Assembly: GCA_039592335.1 (NCBI GenBank)
Contig: JBDHBX010000026.1
Span: 32,610 to 96,609, forward strand
DNA: 64,000 nt
Source of the DNA: WVYX01 sp039592335
GTDB lineage: Bacteria; Gemmatimonadota; Gemmatimonadetes; Gemmatimonadales; GWC2-71-9
Direction: 5' to 3'
The position numbers and the translations under genes are program-made. How positions within the stretch are numbered: the stretch's first letter is position 1; every line of letters starts with the position of its first letter. This document shows, piece by piece, positions 44,893 to 53,574 of the stretch. Under the pieces are notes generated by a model. That model was not told the origin of the DNA. It saw only the letters and a list, made by a program, of their open reading frames with translations, and did no database searches.

Positions 44893-45615
44893 ATGCCTGG
44901 GAACCGAACCGGATCACTGATCCAGGCCGTGCTGGTTCCAGTCCCACCCACTGCGACTCGGGCAGTGCTCTTTCAGTGCTTTTCCCCCACAGAGCGTGCG
45001 GAGTACGACTGCTTGCCAGCCAGGCGCCGGGCCGATTGGCTGGTGTCGCGCTTGGCTCTGAAGCGCGCGTACCAGTTGTCCGGGGGGCCGCGCGCGCTCA
45101 CGGCGATCGAGGTGATTCGAGATGCGGCGGGCCGCCCGGCGATCGCGGGCGCCCGCGTGTGGTGCTCGCTGGCGCACGGGGGCGGTGGCGGGCTCGGGGT
45201 CGTCGGACCGGTGCCGGTCGGGGCGGACCTCGAGCGCGTCGGCCGGTACGACACGGCGTTCGTGCGAGCGGTGGCGGACGTTCGCGAGATCGCCGCAGTC
45301 GGTCAAGCCGGAGTGCCCGGCGAGCTCGTACCGACCGTGGCGTGGACGCTGAAGGAGGCGGTACTCAAGGCGATCGGTATCGGCTTGAGCCTGCATCCCA
45401 GGCGAGCGGTCATCGCGGCGTGGGGCGCCGATGGATGGCTCGTGCGCGTACGCGATCAACGTGACCGCGTAACGTCGTGGCAGGTCGTCGCCGTGCGCCG
45501 GGACGGTCTCTGCCTCGCCGTGGCGCGGCCGCTGGGAGCGGAGTCGGTGCGGCTCGAGCGGTGGCGTGCTGAGTGGTGCACGGCCCGCCAGCCGCGTGCG
45601 GAGGTAGTTGCCTAG
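44893..45615 (+). CDS. Sfp-type 4'-phosphopantetheinyl transferase
   Basis: A 240-residue PPTase that moves phosphopantetheine from CoA to a carrier-protein serine. The metal motif VGADLERV and the catalytic WTLKEAVLKAIGIGL (WxxKEAxxK) are both clear, as is the CSLAHGG segment. Two ATGs are adjacent; the second (44893) has better spacing to GGGAGAG. It is the first gene of the operon and almost certainly activates the ACP encoded two genes later. Confidence 0.93.
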   Translation: MPGNRTGSLIQAVLVPVPPTATRAVLFQCFSPTERAEYDCLPARRRADWLVSRLALKRAYQLSGGPRALTAIEVIRDAAGRPAIAGARVWCSLAHGGGGGLGVVGPVPVGADLERVGRYDTAFVRAVADVREIAAVGQAGVPGELVPTVAWTLKEAVLKAIGIGLSLHPRRAVIAAWGADGWLVRVRDQRDRVTSWQVVAVRRDGLCLAVARPLGAESVRLERWRAEWCTARQPRAEVVA

Positions 45616-45659
45616 AGCAGGACCCGCGGGCCATCCGTCGGCCAGGAAGGCGGGGAGCG

Positions 45660-46646
45660 ATGGCGGAGGTGTTCGTCACAGGGGCATCGGGGTTCGTTGG
45701 GCGGCGCGTGGTAGCGGCGCTGTTGCGTGAGGGGCACCAGGTGTGGGGGCTCACCAGGCGCGCGCCGGTCGCGACCGGACACGGCGGACTGGCATGGGTG
45801 CGGGGTGACATCACCGATCCCAAGGGGTACCGCGCCGCGGTGGGCGAGGCCAAGTACGTGATCCACCTCGCGGCCGTCCTGGGGGCACGGCGGGTCTCGG
45901 AGTACGAGCGGGTGAACGTCGAGGGTACCGCGGCGCTGCTCGGTGCCTGCGCCGCCGCGGGGACGCAGCTCCGCCGCGTAGTGCTGGTGAGCAGCGTCGC
46001 CGCGATGGGTCCGAAGCATGACGGCACCCTGCTCAGGGAGACCGATCCGTGCCGGCCGCAGACGGTCTACGGTGAGAGCAAGCTCACGGCGGAGCGCGTC
46101 GCCCGCGCGTATGCGCACCGGCTCCCCATCACCATCGTGCGTCCCTCCTTCGTATATGGCCGCGGCGACCAGCGCGGCGCCAACCACCTGCGCACCCTGC
46201 TCCAGCCCTACGACCGGCCGTGGAGGACGCCCATCCTACGCCTGAGCTTCGTGCACGTGGTCGACTTCGCGGCCGCCTGCCTCCGCGCGATGGTAGCGGA
46301 TGCGCCGAGCGGTGACGTGTTCCTCGTGGCCGACCCGGCGGTCTGCTCATGGGACGACGTACGCGAGGTCGTCGTGGCGGCGCTGGCGGCGCTGGCCGAC
46401 ACCGGGAGGCTGGCGCCACCGGTCGCAGGATCGGTCATCGCGCGCGCTCGCTCGCTCGACGTCGTGGCGCATGGCGCGCGCCGCTACGACTACTGGGGGT
46501 GCGATACCACGAAGGCCCGCACGACCCTCGGCTTTCACGGGACCCGCACGCTTGAGGAGGGCGCGCTGGAGGCCATCGGTGGGTTCGTGGCGCAGGGAGT
46601 GTTCCGTCCCGAGCGGTGGCTCAAACGCCCAACGACGGTGGTGTGA
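45660..46646 (+). CDS. Extended SDR: NAD(P)-dependent epimerase/dehydratase/reductase
   Basis: A 328-residue extended short-chain dehydrogenase. The dinucleotide loop is GASGFVGRRVV, the catalytic pair is Tyr137 and Lys141 (TVYGESK), and HLAAVLGARR and RPSFVYGRGD are typical of the NDP-sugar epimerase and 3-beta-HSD-like branches. ATG at 45660 follows GGGGAG. Could act on a sugar nucleotide, a 3-oxo lipid or the glyceryl unit; the sequence does not decide. It directly abuts the ACP gene. Confidence 0.85.
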   Translation: MAEVFVTGASGFVGRRVVAALLREGHQVWGLTRRAPVATGHGGLAWVRGDITDPKGYRAAVGEAKYVIHLAAVLGARRVSEYERVNVEGTAALLGACAAAGTQLRRVVLVSSVAAMGPKHDGTLLRETDPCRPQTVYGESKLTAERVARAYAHRLPITIVRPSFVYGRGDQRGANHLRTLLQPYDRPWRTPILRLSFVHVVDFAAACLRAMVADAPSGDVFLVADPAVCSWDDVREVVVAALAALADTGRLAPPVAGSVIARARSLDVVAHGARRYDYWGCDTTKARTTLGFHGTRTLEEGALEAIGGFVAQGVFRPERWLKRPTTVV

Positions 46647-46934
46647 ATGCGTGATAACGGAGCGGACATCTTGGCGACAACCGGCGAGGTGCGGGCGTTC
46701 ATCCTCGAGAGCTTCCTCCCTGGCGATCCCGCAGAGAGCCTGCGGGACGACGACCTGCTCCTCGAGGGCGGCATCGTCGACTCCGGTAGCGTGATCTCGG
46801 TGGTCACGTTCCTGGAACAGCGGTACGGGATCCGCGTGGAGGATGACGAGTTGGTCGTCGAGAACTTCGCGACGGTCGGGCATATCGCGGCGTTCGTCTC
46901 GGCCAAGAAGGCGGCTACATGCGCATCCTTCTGA
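46647..46934 (+). CDS. Acyl carrier protein
   Basis: A 95-residue carrier protein, not the fatty-acid AcpP. The phosphopantetheine serine is Ser46 in GGIVDSGSV, a change from the usual DSL. The following VVTFLEQRYGIRVEDDELVVENFATVGHIAAFV resembles discrete ACPs that work with FkbH-like proteins. It starts directly after the SDR stop and overlaps the next gene by 16 bases. No ketosynthase or acyltransferase exists in the island, so it most likely carries one small unit rather than a growing polyketide. Confidence 0.9.
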   Translation: MRDNGADILATTGEVRAFILESFLPGDPAESLRDDDLLLEGGIVDSGSVISVVTFLEQRYGIRVEDDELVVENFATVGHIAAFVSAKKAATCASF

Positions 46935-48247
46935 TCGATCCCGTGACGACCGCGCGGGCGATTCCGATCGAGGAGCGCCGCCGCTTGCGACAGGGCATTG
47001 GGTATCCGGGACTCGGCCTGTTGACGGTCGCCGCGCTGACTCCGCGTGACATTGAGGTGCGCGTGGTGGACGAATCCGTCGAGGAGATCCCGCCCGATTG
47101 GAACCCCGACCTCGTCGGCATCTCGGTACAGGCGCCCACCGCTCCCTATGCCTACGAGCTGGCGCGGCGATTCCGCGAGCAGGACGTCACGGTCGTGCTC
47201 GGCGGCATCCACGTCTCCCTCAATCCGGACGAAGCGATGCCGCATGCTGACGCCGTCGTGCTCGGCGAGGCCGAAGGCGTGTGGCCGCGAGTGCTCGACG
47301 ACTTCCGCCAGGGCACGATGGCGCCGCGCTATCGGGCTGACGGGCTGGCAGACCTCGATGCGTCGCCGGAGCCGCGACGCGAGCTGCTGCGCGCCGACGA
47401 CTACCGGATCCCTTGGGTGGTGCAGGGCAGCAAGGGCTGCCCGTTCGGGTGTGAGTTCTGCTCACTCTACGCCTACGTTGGCATGCGCACCCGCCTCAGA
47501 CAGGTGAACCGGGTGGCGGAGGAGATCCGGCGGCTGCCCGGCGATGCCGTGCTGTTCGCCGACGACAACCTCTACGCCGATCGGGGCTGGGTGCTGGAGC
47601 TGCTCCGGGCGCTCCGCCCGGTCGGCAAGCGGTGGATCGCCGAGACGACGTGGCACATCGCGGAGGACGAGGAGGTGCTCGAGCTCGCGCGCGCGAGCGG
47701 ATGCGTCGGGCTGTTCGTCGGGCTGGACTCGCTCACCCGGCAGTCCGGCATGAGGAAGGTGCCTAGGCAGAACGCGGAGGAGCGCTACGCGGCGGCGATT
47801 CGCGCGATTCAGCGGAAGAGGATCGCCGTGGTAGCCGCGTTCGTGTTCGGCCTCGATGAGGACACACCGGACGTCTTCGAGCGGTCGCTCGCCGTGGTGC
47901 GGGAGGGCGGCGCGAACCTGGTGAACTTCAGCGCGCTCGTGCCGTACCCCGGCACCCCGGTATTCGAGCGGTTGCGCCGCGAGGGGCGGATTACCGAGTG
48001 GGATTGGTCGAGATACGTCAGCCCCAACGTCTGCTTCACGCCCAAACAGATGAGCGCTCAGGAGCTCGCGAGCGGCACCCGCTGGTGTCAGGAGCAGTTC
48101 TACTCGCTGGGCAACGTCGTGAGAAGCGCCGTACAGGCGGGGTACCGACTCGGCTGGGCCATGGGGATCCTGTCGCTAAAGCTGAACCTCGCGCAGCGAA
48201 GCAACTGGGGGAAAGGAAGTGGGGAAGAGGAGGTGGGCCGTGGGTAG
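46919..48247 (+). CDS. Cobalamin-binding-domain radical SAM enzyme (class B type), first copy
   Basis: A 442-residue radical SAM enzyme. Residues 1-140 look like a B12-binding Rossmann domain (ILLIDPVTTAR start, VVLGGIHVSL, VLGEAEGVW); the radical SAM core has Cys174, Cys178 and Cys181 in GCPFGCEFC. Later FVGLDSLTRQSGMRKV and NFSALVPYPGTP are typical of the BchE/HpnR-like B12-radical SAM group that methylate or cyclise lipid and aromatic substrates. A third domain follows to about 420. Substrate unknown. Overlaps ACP by 16 bases and FkbH by 8. Confidence 0.9.
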   Translation: MRILLIDPVTTARAIPIEERRRLRQGIGYPGLGLLTVAALTPRDIEVRVVDESVEEIPPDWNPDLVGISVQAPTAPYAYELARRFREQDVTVVLGGIHVSLNPDEAMPHADAVVLGEAEGVWPRVLDDFRQGTMAPRYRADGLADLDASPEPRRELLRADDYRIPWVVQGSKGCPFGCEFCSLYAYVGMRTRLRQVNRVAEEIRRLPGDAVLFADDNLYADRGWVLELLRALRPVGKRWIAETTWHIAEDEEVLELARASGCVGLFVGLDSLTRQSGMRKVPRQNAEERYAAAIRAIQRKRIAVVAAFVFGLDEDTPDVFERSLAVVREGGANLVNFSALVPYPGTPVFERLRREGRITEWDWSRYVSPNVCFTPKQMSAQELASGTRWCQEQFYSLGNVVRSAVQAGYRLGWAMGILSLKLNLAQRSNWGKGSGEEEVGRG

Positions 48248-49280
48248 CGTCGTGAAGTGCCTGGTGTGGGACCTCGACGACACCCTGTGGTGCGGCACGC
48301 TGCTCGAGTCGGACGCATGCCGTCTGCGTCCGGGCGTTCGCGCGGTGATCGAGGAGCTGGATCGACGGGGCGTCCTCCAGTCGGTCGCGAGCAGGAATGA
48401 CCCGGATCAGGCGCTCCTCCGGCTCGAGCGGAAGGGCTTGGAGCGCTTCTTCCTCCACCCTCAGATCGGTTGGGATAGCAAGGTGCGCGGTGTGCGGAGG
48501 ATCGCCGAGCGCCTCGACGTGGCTCTCGACAGCCTCGCGTTGATTGACGACGAGCCGTTCGAGCGCGAGCAGGTGCAGCGGATCCTCCCCGGCGTTCGCA
48601 CGTACCCGGCGGACGCATGCCGGGCGCTGCCCGGCCTGCCCGAGTTCTCACCGGCGGTGCTGTCGCCGGAGTCGTGTGCCCGACGGACTACCTACCGGCA
48701 GCTCGACACGCGCGAGCGCGCCGGACGCGCCTCGGGGATGTCGTTGAGTGCCTTCCTCGCCTGGTGCCGGACGGTGCTGACGCTCCGCCGGGCCGTGTCG
48801 AGTGACCTGCCCCGCGTGCAGGAGCTGCTTCAGCGGACGCACCAGTTGAACAGCACCGGCGTCGTCTGGACGCGCGAGGATATCGGGGCGTGGCTCGAGG
48901 ACCGCCGCTGGTGGGTGCTGATTGCCGAGCTCGAGGACCGGTTCGTGGACTACGGGCGTATCGGGGTGGCCGCCTGCCGCCGGGACGCCGGCGCGTGGGA
49001 GTTGGTGGCCTTCCTGCTGTCGTGCCGAGTGCTGTCGCGCGGGATCGCCGGCTACATGCTCGCGTGGGTGCGGCACCGGGCAGCCCTCGAGGGGGCGACG
49101 ACCGTCGTCGCGCGCTACCGCCCCGGTCCGCGGAATCACCTGATGGAGCGACTATTCCGCCTCGCCGGGCTGCAGCCACAGGAGTGCCAGCCGGATGGTA
49201 CGGTGCTGTTCGTCGGGCCCACGTTGCCGGAGGCCCGCGGCCCCCGCTGGCTCACCGTCCACGACGGAGGTGCGTCATGA
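48240..49280 (+). CDS. FkbH-like HAD/GNAT protein (glyceryl-ACP forming type)
   Basis: A 346-residue FkbH-type protein: an HAD domain (1-140) with Asp11-Leu-Asp13 in VWDLDDTLW, VASRND and IDDEPFER, then a GNAT-like C-terminal half (190-330) with LLSCRVLSRG, the usual FkbH tail. FkbH enzymes take 1,3-bisphosphoglycerate, dephosphorylate it and load D-glycerate onto an ACP. GTG at 48240 follows GAGGAGG; an earlier GTG at 48219 is less likely. With ACP and PPTase nearby, glyceryl-ACP is the predicted product. Confidence 0.9.
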   Translation: MGSVVKCLVWDLDDTLWCGTLLESDACRLRPGVRAVIEELDRRGVLQSVASRNDPDQALLRLERKGLERFFLHPQIGWDSKVRGVRRIAERLDVALDSLALIDDEPFEREQVQRILPGVRTYPADACRALPGLPEFSPAVLSPESCARRTTYRQLDTRERAGRASGMSLSAFLAWCRTVLTLRRAVSSDLPRVQELLQRTHQLNSTGVVWTREDIGAWLEDRRWWVLIAELEDRFVDYGRIGVAACRRDAGAWELVAFLLSCRVLSRGIAGYMLAWVRHRAALEGATTVVARYRPGPRNHLMERLFRLAGLQPQECQPDGTVLFVGPTLPEARGPRWLTVHDGGAS

Positions 49281-50788
49281 AGCCGCTCCGGGTCCTGCTG
49301 GTTGACGTCAGCCATGTGACGCTCGACACCACGGTCGACATGCTCGAGTATCCGCTCGGCCTAGTCTACGTCGGGACGGCGCTCAAGGATGCGTACGGCG
49401 ACCGGGTGGACCTGCGCATCGAATCCTACGAGCACAAGGTGGACGGATCTGGCTGGCTCGAAGCGCTGCTGGAGTCCTGGCCGCCGGATGTGCTTGGCCT
49501 CAGGAGTCTCACGATGGGCCGCGGCCCGCTGCATGAGGTCGCGCGCGTAGCCAAGCGGCGATACGGTGTGCCGGTCGTCGTGGCCGGCGGCCCGCACGCC
49601 TCCGACAACCCGGAGGACGTGCTCGCGAACGACGCGTTCGACGCCGCGGCCGTGGGTGAGGGAGAGCGAACCGCGGTCGAACTGGTCGGCCGACTCCTCG
49701 GGGGGAAGGGGCTCAACGACATCCCGGGCCTGGCCGTCCGTCGCAACGGCGACACGGCGTTCGTTCCCAGGGCGCTGATCGAAGATCTCGACGGGCTCCC
49801 CCTGCCCGACCACACGCTGGTCGATTTCCTGGGCATCAACCGCGGCCACGTGGACTTCTCGTTCCGGCGGAACGTGAAGCACGCGAACCTGTTCACCTCG
49901 CGCGGCTGCCCGTACCGCTGTCTGTACTGCCACCAGGTGTTCGGCAAGCGTATGCGCGCGCATTCCGCGGGGCGGGTGCTCGCCGAGGTGAAACGGCTCC
50001 ACGAGGGTTGGGGGATCACGCACTTCCAGATCATCGATGACATCTTCAACCTCGACCGCAAACGTGCGATGGAATTCTACGAGCTCGTCGTGCGCGAGGG
50101 CCTGAAGCTCGTCATCTCGTTCCCCAACGGGCTGCGCGGCGACCTCGTGGACGACGAGATGGTCGACGCCATGTGGGAGGCAGGCGTCCGGTACATCTCG
50201 TACGCCATCGAGAGCGGCTCCCCACGGATCCAGAAGCTGATCCAGAAGAACATGCACCTCGACCGCATCCGCGAGGCCATCGCCCGGAGCACCGCGAAGG
50301 GTATAGTGTGCAAGGGCTACTTCATGCTCGGCTTTCCATCGGAGACGGAGGAGGAGGCGCTCGCCACGGTCCGGTTCGCGAACGAGTGCGATCTCGTCCT
50401 CGCCATGTTCTTCACCGTGGTCTACTTCCCTGGCACGCCGCTATACCGCCTCGCGGAGACGGTGTGCGACATGAGGGCGTACCAGCTCGGGCTCGAAGAC
50501 GACTACGTGCGGACCCGGGAGGGACCGTACGGGTTCAGCCGTGCGCGGCTCGATGAGATCAAGCGGCTGGCGATCCGCGAGTTCTTCTTCAGCCCGCACC
50601 GGGTGGAGCTCGCGCTCCGCGTGCTGCCGAACTTCTTCAGCCAGCGGGACATCGACGCGTCGTTCCTCGTGAACGTGATCAGCGGTGAACTGCAGGAGGG
50701 AGACGTGGAGCCCGAGGTGGCGGCGAAGCTGCACCGCTACTTCCTGGTGGCCGACCGCTTCTCGCAGCGGACGGGGTTCTTCGTATGA
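49277..50788 (+). CDS. Cobalamin-binding-domain radical SAM enzyme (class B type), second copy
   Basis: A 503-residue enzyme with the same plan as the first but a longer C-terminus. The N-terminal B12-like domain includes VVVAGGPHASDNPEDVL and AVGEGERTAVEL. The radical SAM cluster cysteines are 211, 215 and 218 (GCPYRCLYC), followed by ITHFQIIDDIFNLD and SYAIESGSPRIQKL. The C-terminal 120 residues are unlike common relatives. ATG overlaps the FkbH stop (ATGA). Tetraether synthase-type and C-methyltransferase-type enzymes both share this layout at low identity, so the reaction is open. Confidence 0.9.
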   Translation: MKPLRVLLVDVSHVTLDTTVDMLEYPLGLVYVGTALKDAYGDRVDLRIESYEHKVDGSGWLEALLESWPPDVLGLRSLTMGRGPLHEVARVAKRRYGVPVVVAGGPHASDNPEDVLANDAFDAAAVGEGERTAVELVGRLLGGKGLNDIPGLAVRRNGDTAFVPRALIEDLDGLPLPDHTLVDFLGINRGHVDFSFRRNVKHANLFTSRGCPYRCLYCHQVFGKRMRAHSAGRVLAEVKRLHEGWGITHFQIIDDIFNLDRKRAMEFYELVVREGLKLVISFPNGLRGDLVDDEMVDAMWEAGVRYISYAIESGSPRIQKLIQKNMHLDRIREAIARSTAKGIVCKGYFMLGFPSETEEEALATVRFANECDLVLAMFFTVVYFPGTPLYRLAETVCDMRAYQLGLEDDYVRTREGPYGFSRARLDEIKRLAIREFFFSPHRVELALRVLPNFFSQRDIDASFLVNVISGELQEGDVEPEVAAKLHRYFLVADRFSQRTGFFV

Positions 50789-51717
50789 TCGGGCGGACCC
50801 GCGACGAAACAGCGACTGCGCCGGTGGCTGGCCACTACGACCGCTGGCCGTTCCCGGGCGTGGATCACACGAGCCGCGAGGGGCTGGTCTTGCTGCGGCG
50901 GCTAATGCGGTGGCTCGAGGCCCAGGCGGGACGCGCGCCCTCGCGGGTAATCGACGTCGGCTGCGGCACTGGGCACACGACGGTGGCACTTGCACGGCGA
51001 TTGCCGGGAGTCGAGTTCGTGGGTGTCGACGTCGCGTCGGCGGCGCTGGAGCAGGCACATGCGCACGCCGAGGCGGCTGGCGTCACGGACGTGCGGTTCG
51101 AGCAAGCGGACATCGGTGGCCCGCTCGACCAACTCGGCACGTTTGAGGTGGTGCTCGCCCTTGGCGTGCTCCATCACGTGCCCGACCTGCGTACGGCCTT
51201 CGCGCGGGTCGCGTCGCTCGTCGCAGAGGGTGGCCATCTCGTCCTCTGGATGTACGGACGGCACGGACGTGCGGCGCACATGCTGAACCAACGGTTCCTC
51301 GAGCTTCTCACGAAGCCGGGGGAGGGAAGCGGTGACCGCGAAGTGGTTGCCCGCGCGTTCCTGGAGGAGCTGGGGGATCGGTTCGCGTCGGACTCGGGGT
51401 TCTACACGCCACGAGGCACGGGCGCCGAGGGTGTCCGGTGGCTGATCGATCACCCTGCGTGGCTCGCCGACCAGATGTTCCCGGCTTACGAGCGACCGGT
51501 GGATCTGGAGGAGATCCTCGCACTGTTCGACGCGCACGCTTTGACGTTCGATCACTGGTTTGGCGTGCCTGAGGAACCAGCGCGGTGGACGAGGGATCCG
51601 CTGCTGCAAAGTCGCCTTGCGGCGCTGCCGCGCCGCACACGACTGGTCGCGCTGGAGTGCCTGCTGCGACCGGCCTACTACTTCGTCTCCGGCTGTCGCG
51701 TCGGACCGGACGGTTGA
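50785..51717 (+). CDS. Class I SAM-dependent methyltransferase
   Basis: A 310-residue methyltransferase with motif I VIDVGCGTGHTT, acidic VGVDVASAALEQA, and post-I EVVLALGVLHHVPD. N-terminal HYDRWPFPGVDH is similar to methyltransferases in natural-product clusters. About 100 C-terminal residues lack a known fold. ATG overlaps the radical SAM stop (ATGA). O-, N- or C-methylation cannot be told apart. Confidence 0.85.
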   Translation: MIGRTRDETATAPVAGHYDRWPFPGVDHTSREGLVLLRRLMRWLEAQAGRAPSRVIDVGCGTGHTTVALARRLPGVEFVGVDVASAALEQAHAHAEAAGVTDVRFEQADIGGPLDQLGTFEVVLALGVLHHVPDLRTAFARVASLVAEGGHLVLWMYGRHGRAAHMLNQRFLELLTKPGEGSGDREVVARAFLEELGDRFASDSGFYTPRGTGAEGVRWLIDHPAWLADQMFPAYERPVDLEEILALFDAHALTFDHWFGVPEEPARWTRDPLLQSRLAALPRRTRLVALECLLRPAYYFVSGCRVGPDG

Positions 51718-51726
51718 GCGTCCACC

Positions 51727-53574
51727 GTGATCGTCCTGGGCGTCAGCGGGTTCGAGGATGCGTCGCGCGCGCCGGGTGCCCATCCGTACGCTGGGTACGC
51801 GCCCCCGGACGTGCCGTTCACGTTTCGGCATGACACGGTCCCACTCCAGTACTTCCCGCTCGGCGTCATCGGGCACGATTCTGCGGCCGCCATTCTTGTA
51901 GACGGCCGCCTGGTCGCGTGCGCAGCCGAGGAGCGGTTCACCCGTTACAAGCACGGCTTCAATCTCGCGGGCCGAACGCTGCTGCCGCGTCGTGCGATCC
52001 GGTACTGCCTTGAGGAGGCGGGGTGCACGTGGGCGGACGTCGACGTGGTTGCCCATTACTGCCGTTTCAGCCCCGGGGCGGTGGCCGCCCGTCTGGAGCG
52101 GGTGGGCGCCGCGCTAGAGCCCGAGTGTCTCGCGTTGCTGGAATGGGAGCATGCCGACGCCTATGCGCGTCGGCTTGCGCCCGACGTGGTACGCGGACAG
52201 CTCGAGACGATCGCGGAGCGTGCGATCCCCGCTGAGCGGTTCGTGAGCGTGCCGCATCACCTCGCGCACGCAGCCGGCGCGTTCTACAGCTCGGGCTTCG
52301 TCGATGCCCTCTGCCTCACACTGGACGGCTACGGGGAAGAGGAAAGCGCGCTCTGGGCGGTCGGGACGGACGGCGGCCTCACGCCGCACGGGCAGATATA
52401 CCTGCCCAGCTCCCTCGGCACGCTGTACCAACTCGTCACCGCCTATCTCGGGTTCCGGACGTTCGGTGACGAGTACAAGACGATGGGTCTCGCGGCCTAC
52501 GGGAATCCCGAGCGGTTCCGGGCGGTGTTCGGGGAACTGGTGACCCTCGGCCCCCACGGTACGTGGTCGACGGCTGCCATGTGCCGGCCCGATCTGTACG
52601 CGTGGCTACGCGCCCACCTGGGGCCGGTCGAGACGCCCGGGGCGTACAGCCGCCAAAGTGCAGACGTCGCCGCGGCCCTGCAGCAAGCGCTCGAGCGCTC
52701 CGTGCTCCACACGCTGTGTGATCTTCGAACCCGCTTCCCACTTGACCGGTTGTGCCTCGGAGGCGGCGTCGGGCTCAACGCGTGCATGAACGGCGCGATC
52801 GTGCGTTCCGGCCTGTTCCGGCGGCTCTTCGTCCAGCCTGCGGCATCGGATGACGGGGCCGCGCTGGGTGCGGCGCTGTTCGCCCGGCGCGCGCTCGGGG
52901 ACGGCGCGAGGCCCGAGGCCATCGCCCACACTCACTGGGGACCCGGGTACGGCGACCCGTGCATTGAGGAGGCACTCGGCGCCACCGACGGACTCACCTG
53001 GGAGCGCGTGGATGCGCTGGAAGCGCGCACTGCCCGGCTGCTCGCCGACGGGGAGATCGTGGCCTGGTATCAAGGTCGGATGGAGCTCGGGCCACGGGCC
53101 CTCGGCGCGCGCAGCATCCTGGCAACGCCGTCGTCGGTTGAGGTGCGCGACCGGATCAACGCGCTCGTCAAGGGCAGGGAGCCGTTTCGGCCCTTCGCGC
53201 CGAGCGTGCTCGCTGAGGACGCGGACACGTTCTTCGACATTCCGGACGACACTGCCGCGCCGTTCATGGTGGTCACCTACGCCGCGCGTGAGGCTATGCG
53301 GCAGCACCTTGCAGGGGTCGTGCACGTGGACGGGTCGGCGCGCGTCCAACTCGTCCGCGAAGCGCACCACCCACGCTATCACCGGCTGCTGCGCGAGTTC
53401 AGGGCGCTCACCGGTCTGCCGGTCCTGCTCAATACCTCGTTCAACCGTGCTGGCGAGCCGATCGTGTGCACGCCGGCCGACGCGATCGGGTGCTTCCTTC
53501 GGAGCGGGCTCGACACGCTCGCGATCAGCGACTACCTGGTGCGCCGGCAGGACGGCGGCGGGAGCGACGCGTGA
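51727..53574 (+). CDS. NodU/CmcH-family carbamoyltransferase
   Basis: A 615-residue O-carbamoyltransferase: an N-terminal Kae1-like ASKHA domain with metal-binding His177, His178 and His181 (HHLAHA), GVIGHDSAAAILVDG and LTLDGYGEEES, then a C-terminal YrdC-like lobe with YQGRMELGPRALGARSIL and VKGREPFRPFAPSVL. Members such as TobZ, NodU and CmcH make carbamoyl-AMP from carbamoyl phosphate and transfer it to a hydroxyl of sugars or antibiotics. The product of this pathway thus probably bears a carbamate. GTG start nine bases after the methyltransferase; its stop overlaps the next start (GTGA). Confidence 0.93.
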   Translation: MIVLGVSGFEDASRAPGAHPYAGYAPPDVPFTFRHDTVPLQYFPLGVIGHDSAAAILVDGRLVACAAEERFTRYKHGFNLAGRTLLPRRAIRYCLEEAGCTWADVDVVAHYCRFSPGAVAARLERVGAALEPECLALLEWEHADAYARRLAPDVVRGQLETIAERAIPAERFVSVPHHLAHAAGAFYSSGFVDALCLTLDGYGEEESALWAVGTDGGLTPHGQIYLPSSLGTLYQLVTAYLGFRTFGDEYKTMGLAAYGNPERFRAVFGELVTLGPHGTWSTAAMCRPDLYAWLRAHLGPVETPGAYSRQSADVAAALQQALERSVLHTLCDLRTRFPLDRLCLGGGVGLNACMNGAIVRSGLFRRLFVQPAASDDGAALGAALFARRALGDGARPEAIAHTHWGPGYGDPCIEEALGATDGLTWERVDALEARTARLLADGEIVAWYQGRMELGPRALGARSILATPSSVEVRDRINALVKGREPFRPFAPSVLAEDADTFFDIPDDTAAPFMVVTYAAREAMRQHLAGVVHVDGSARVQLVREAHHPRYHRLLREFRALTGLPVLLNTSFNRAGEPIVCTPADAIGCFLRSGLDTLAISDYLVRRQDGGGSDA

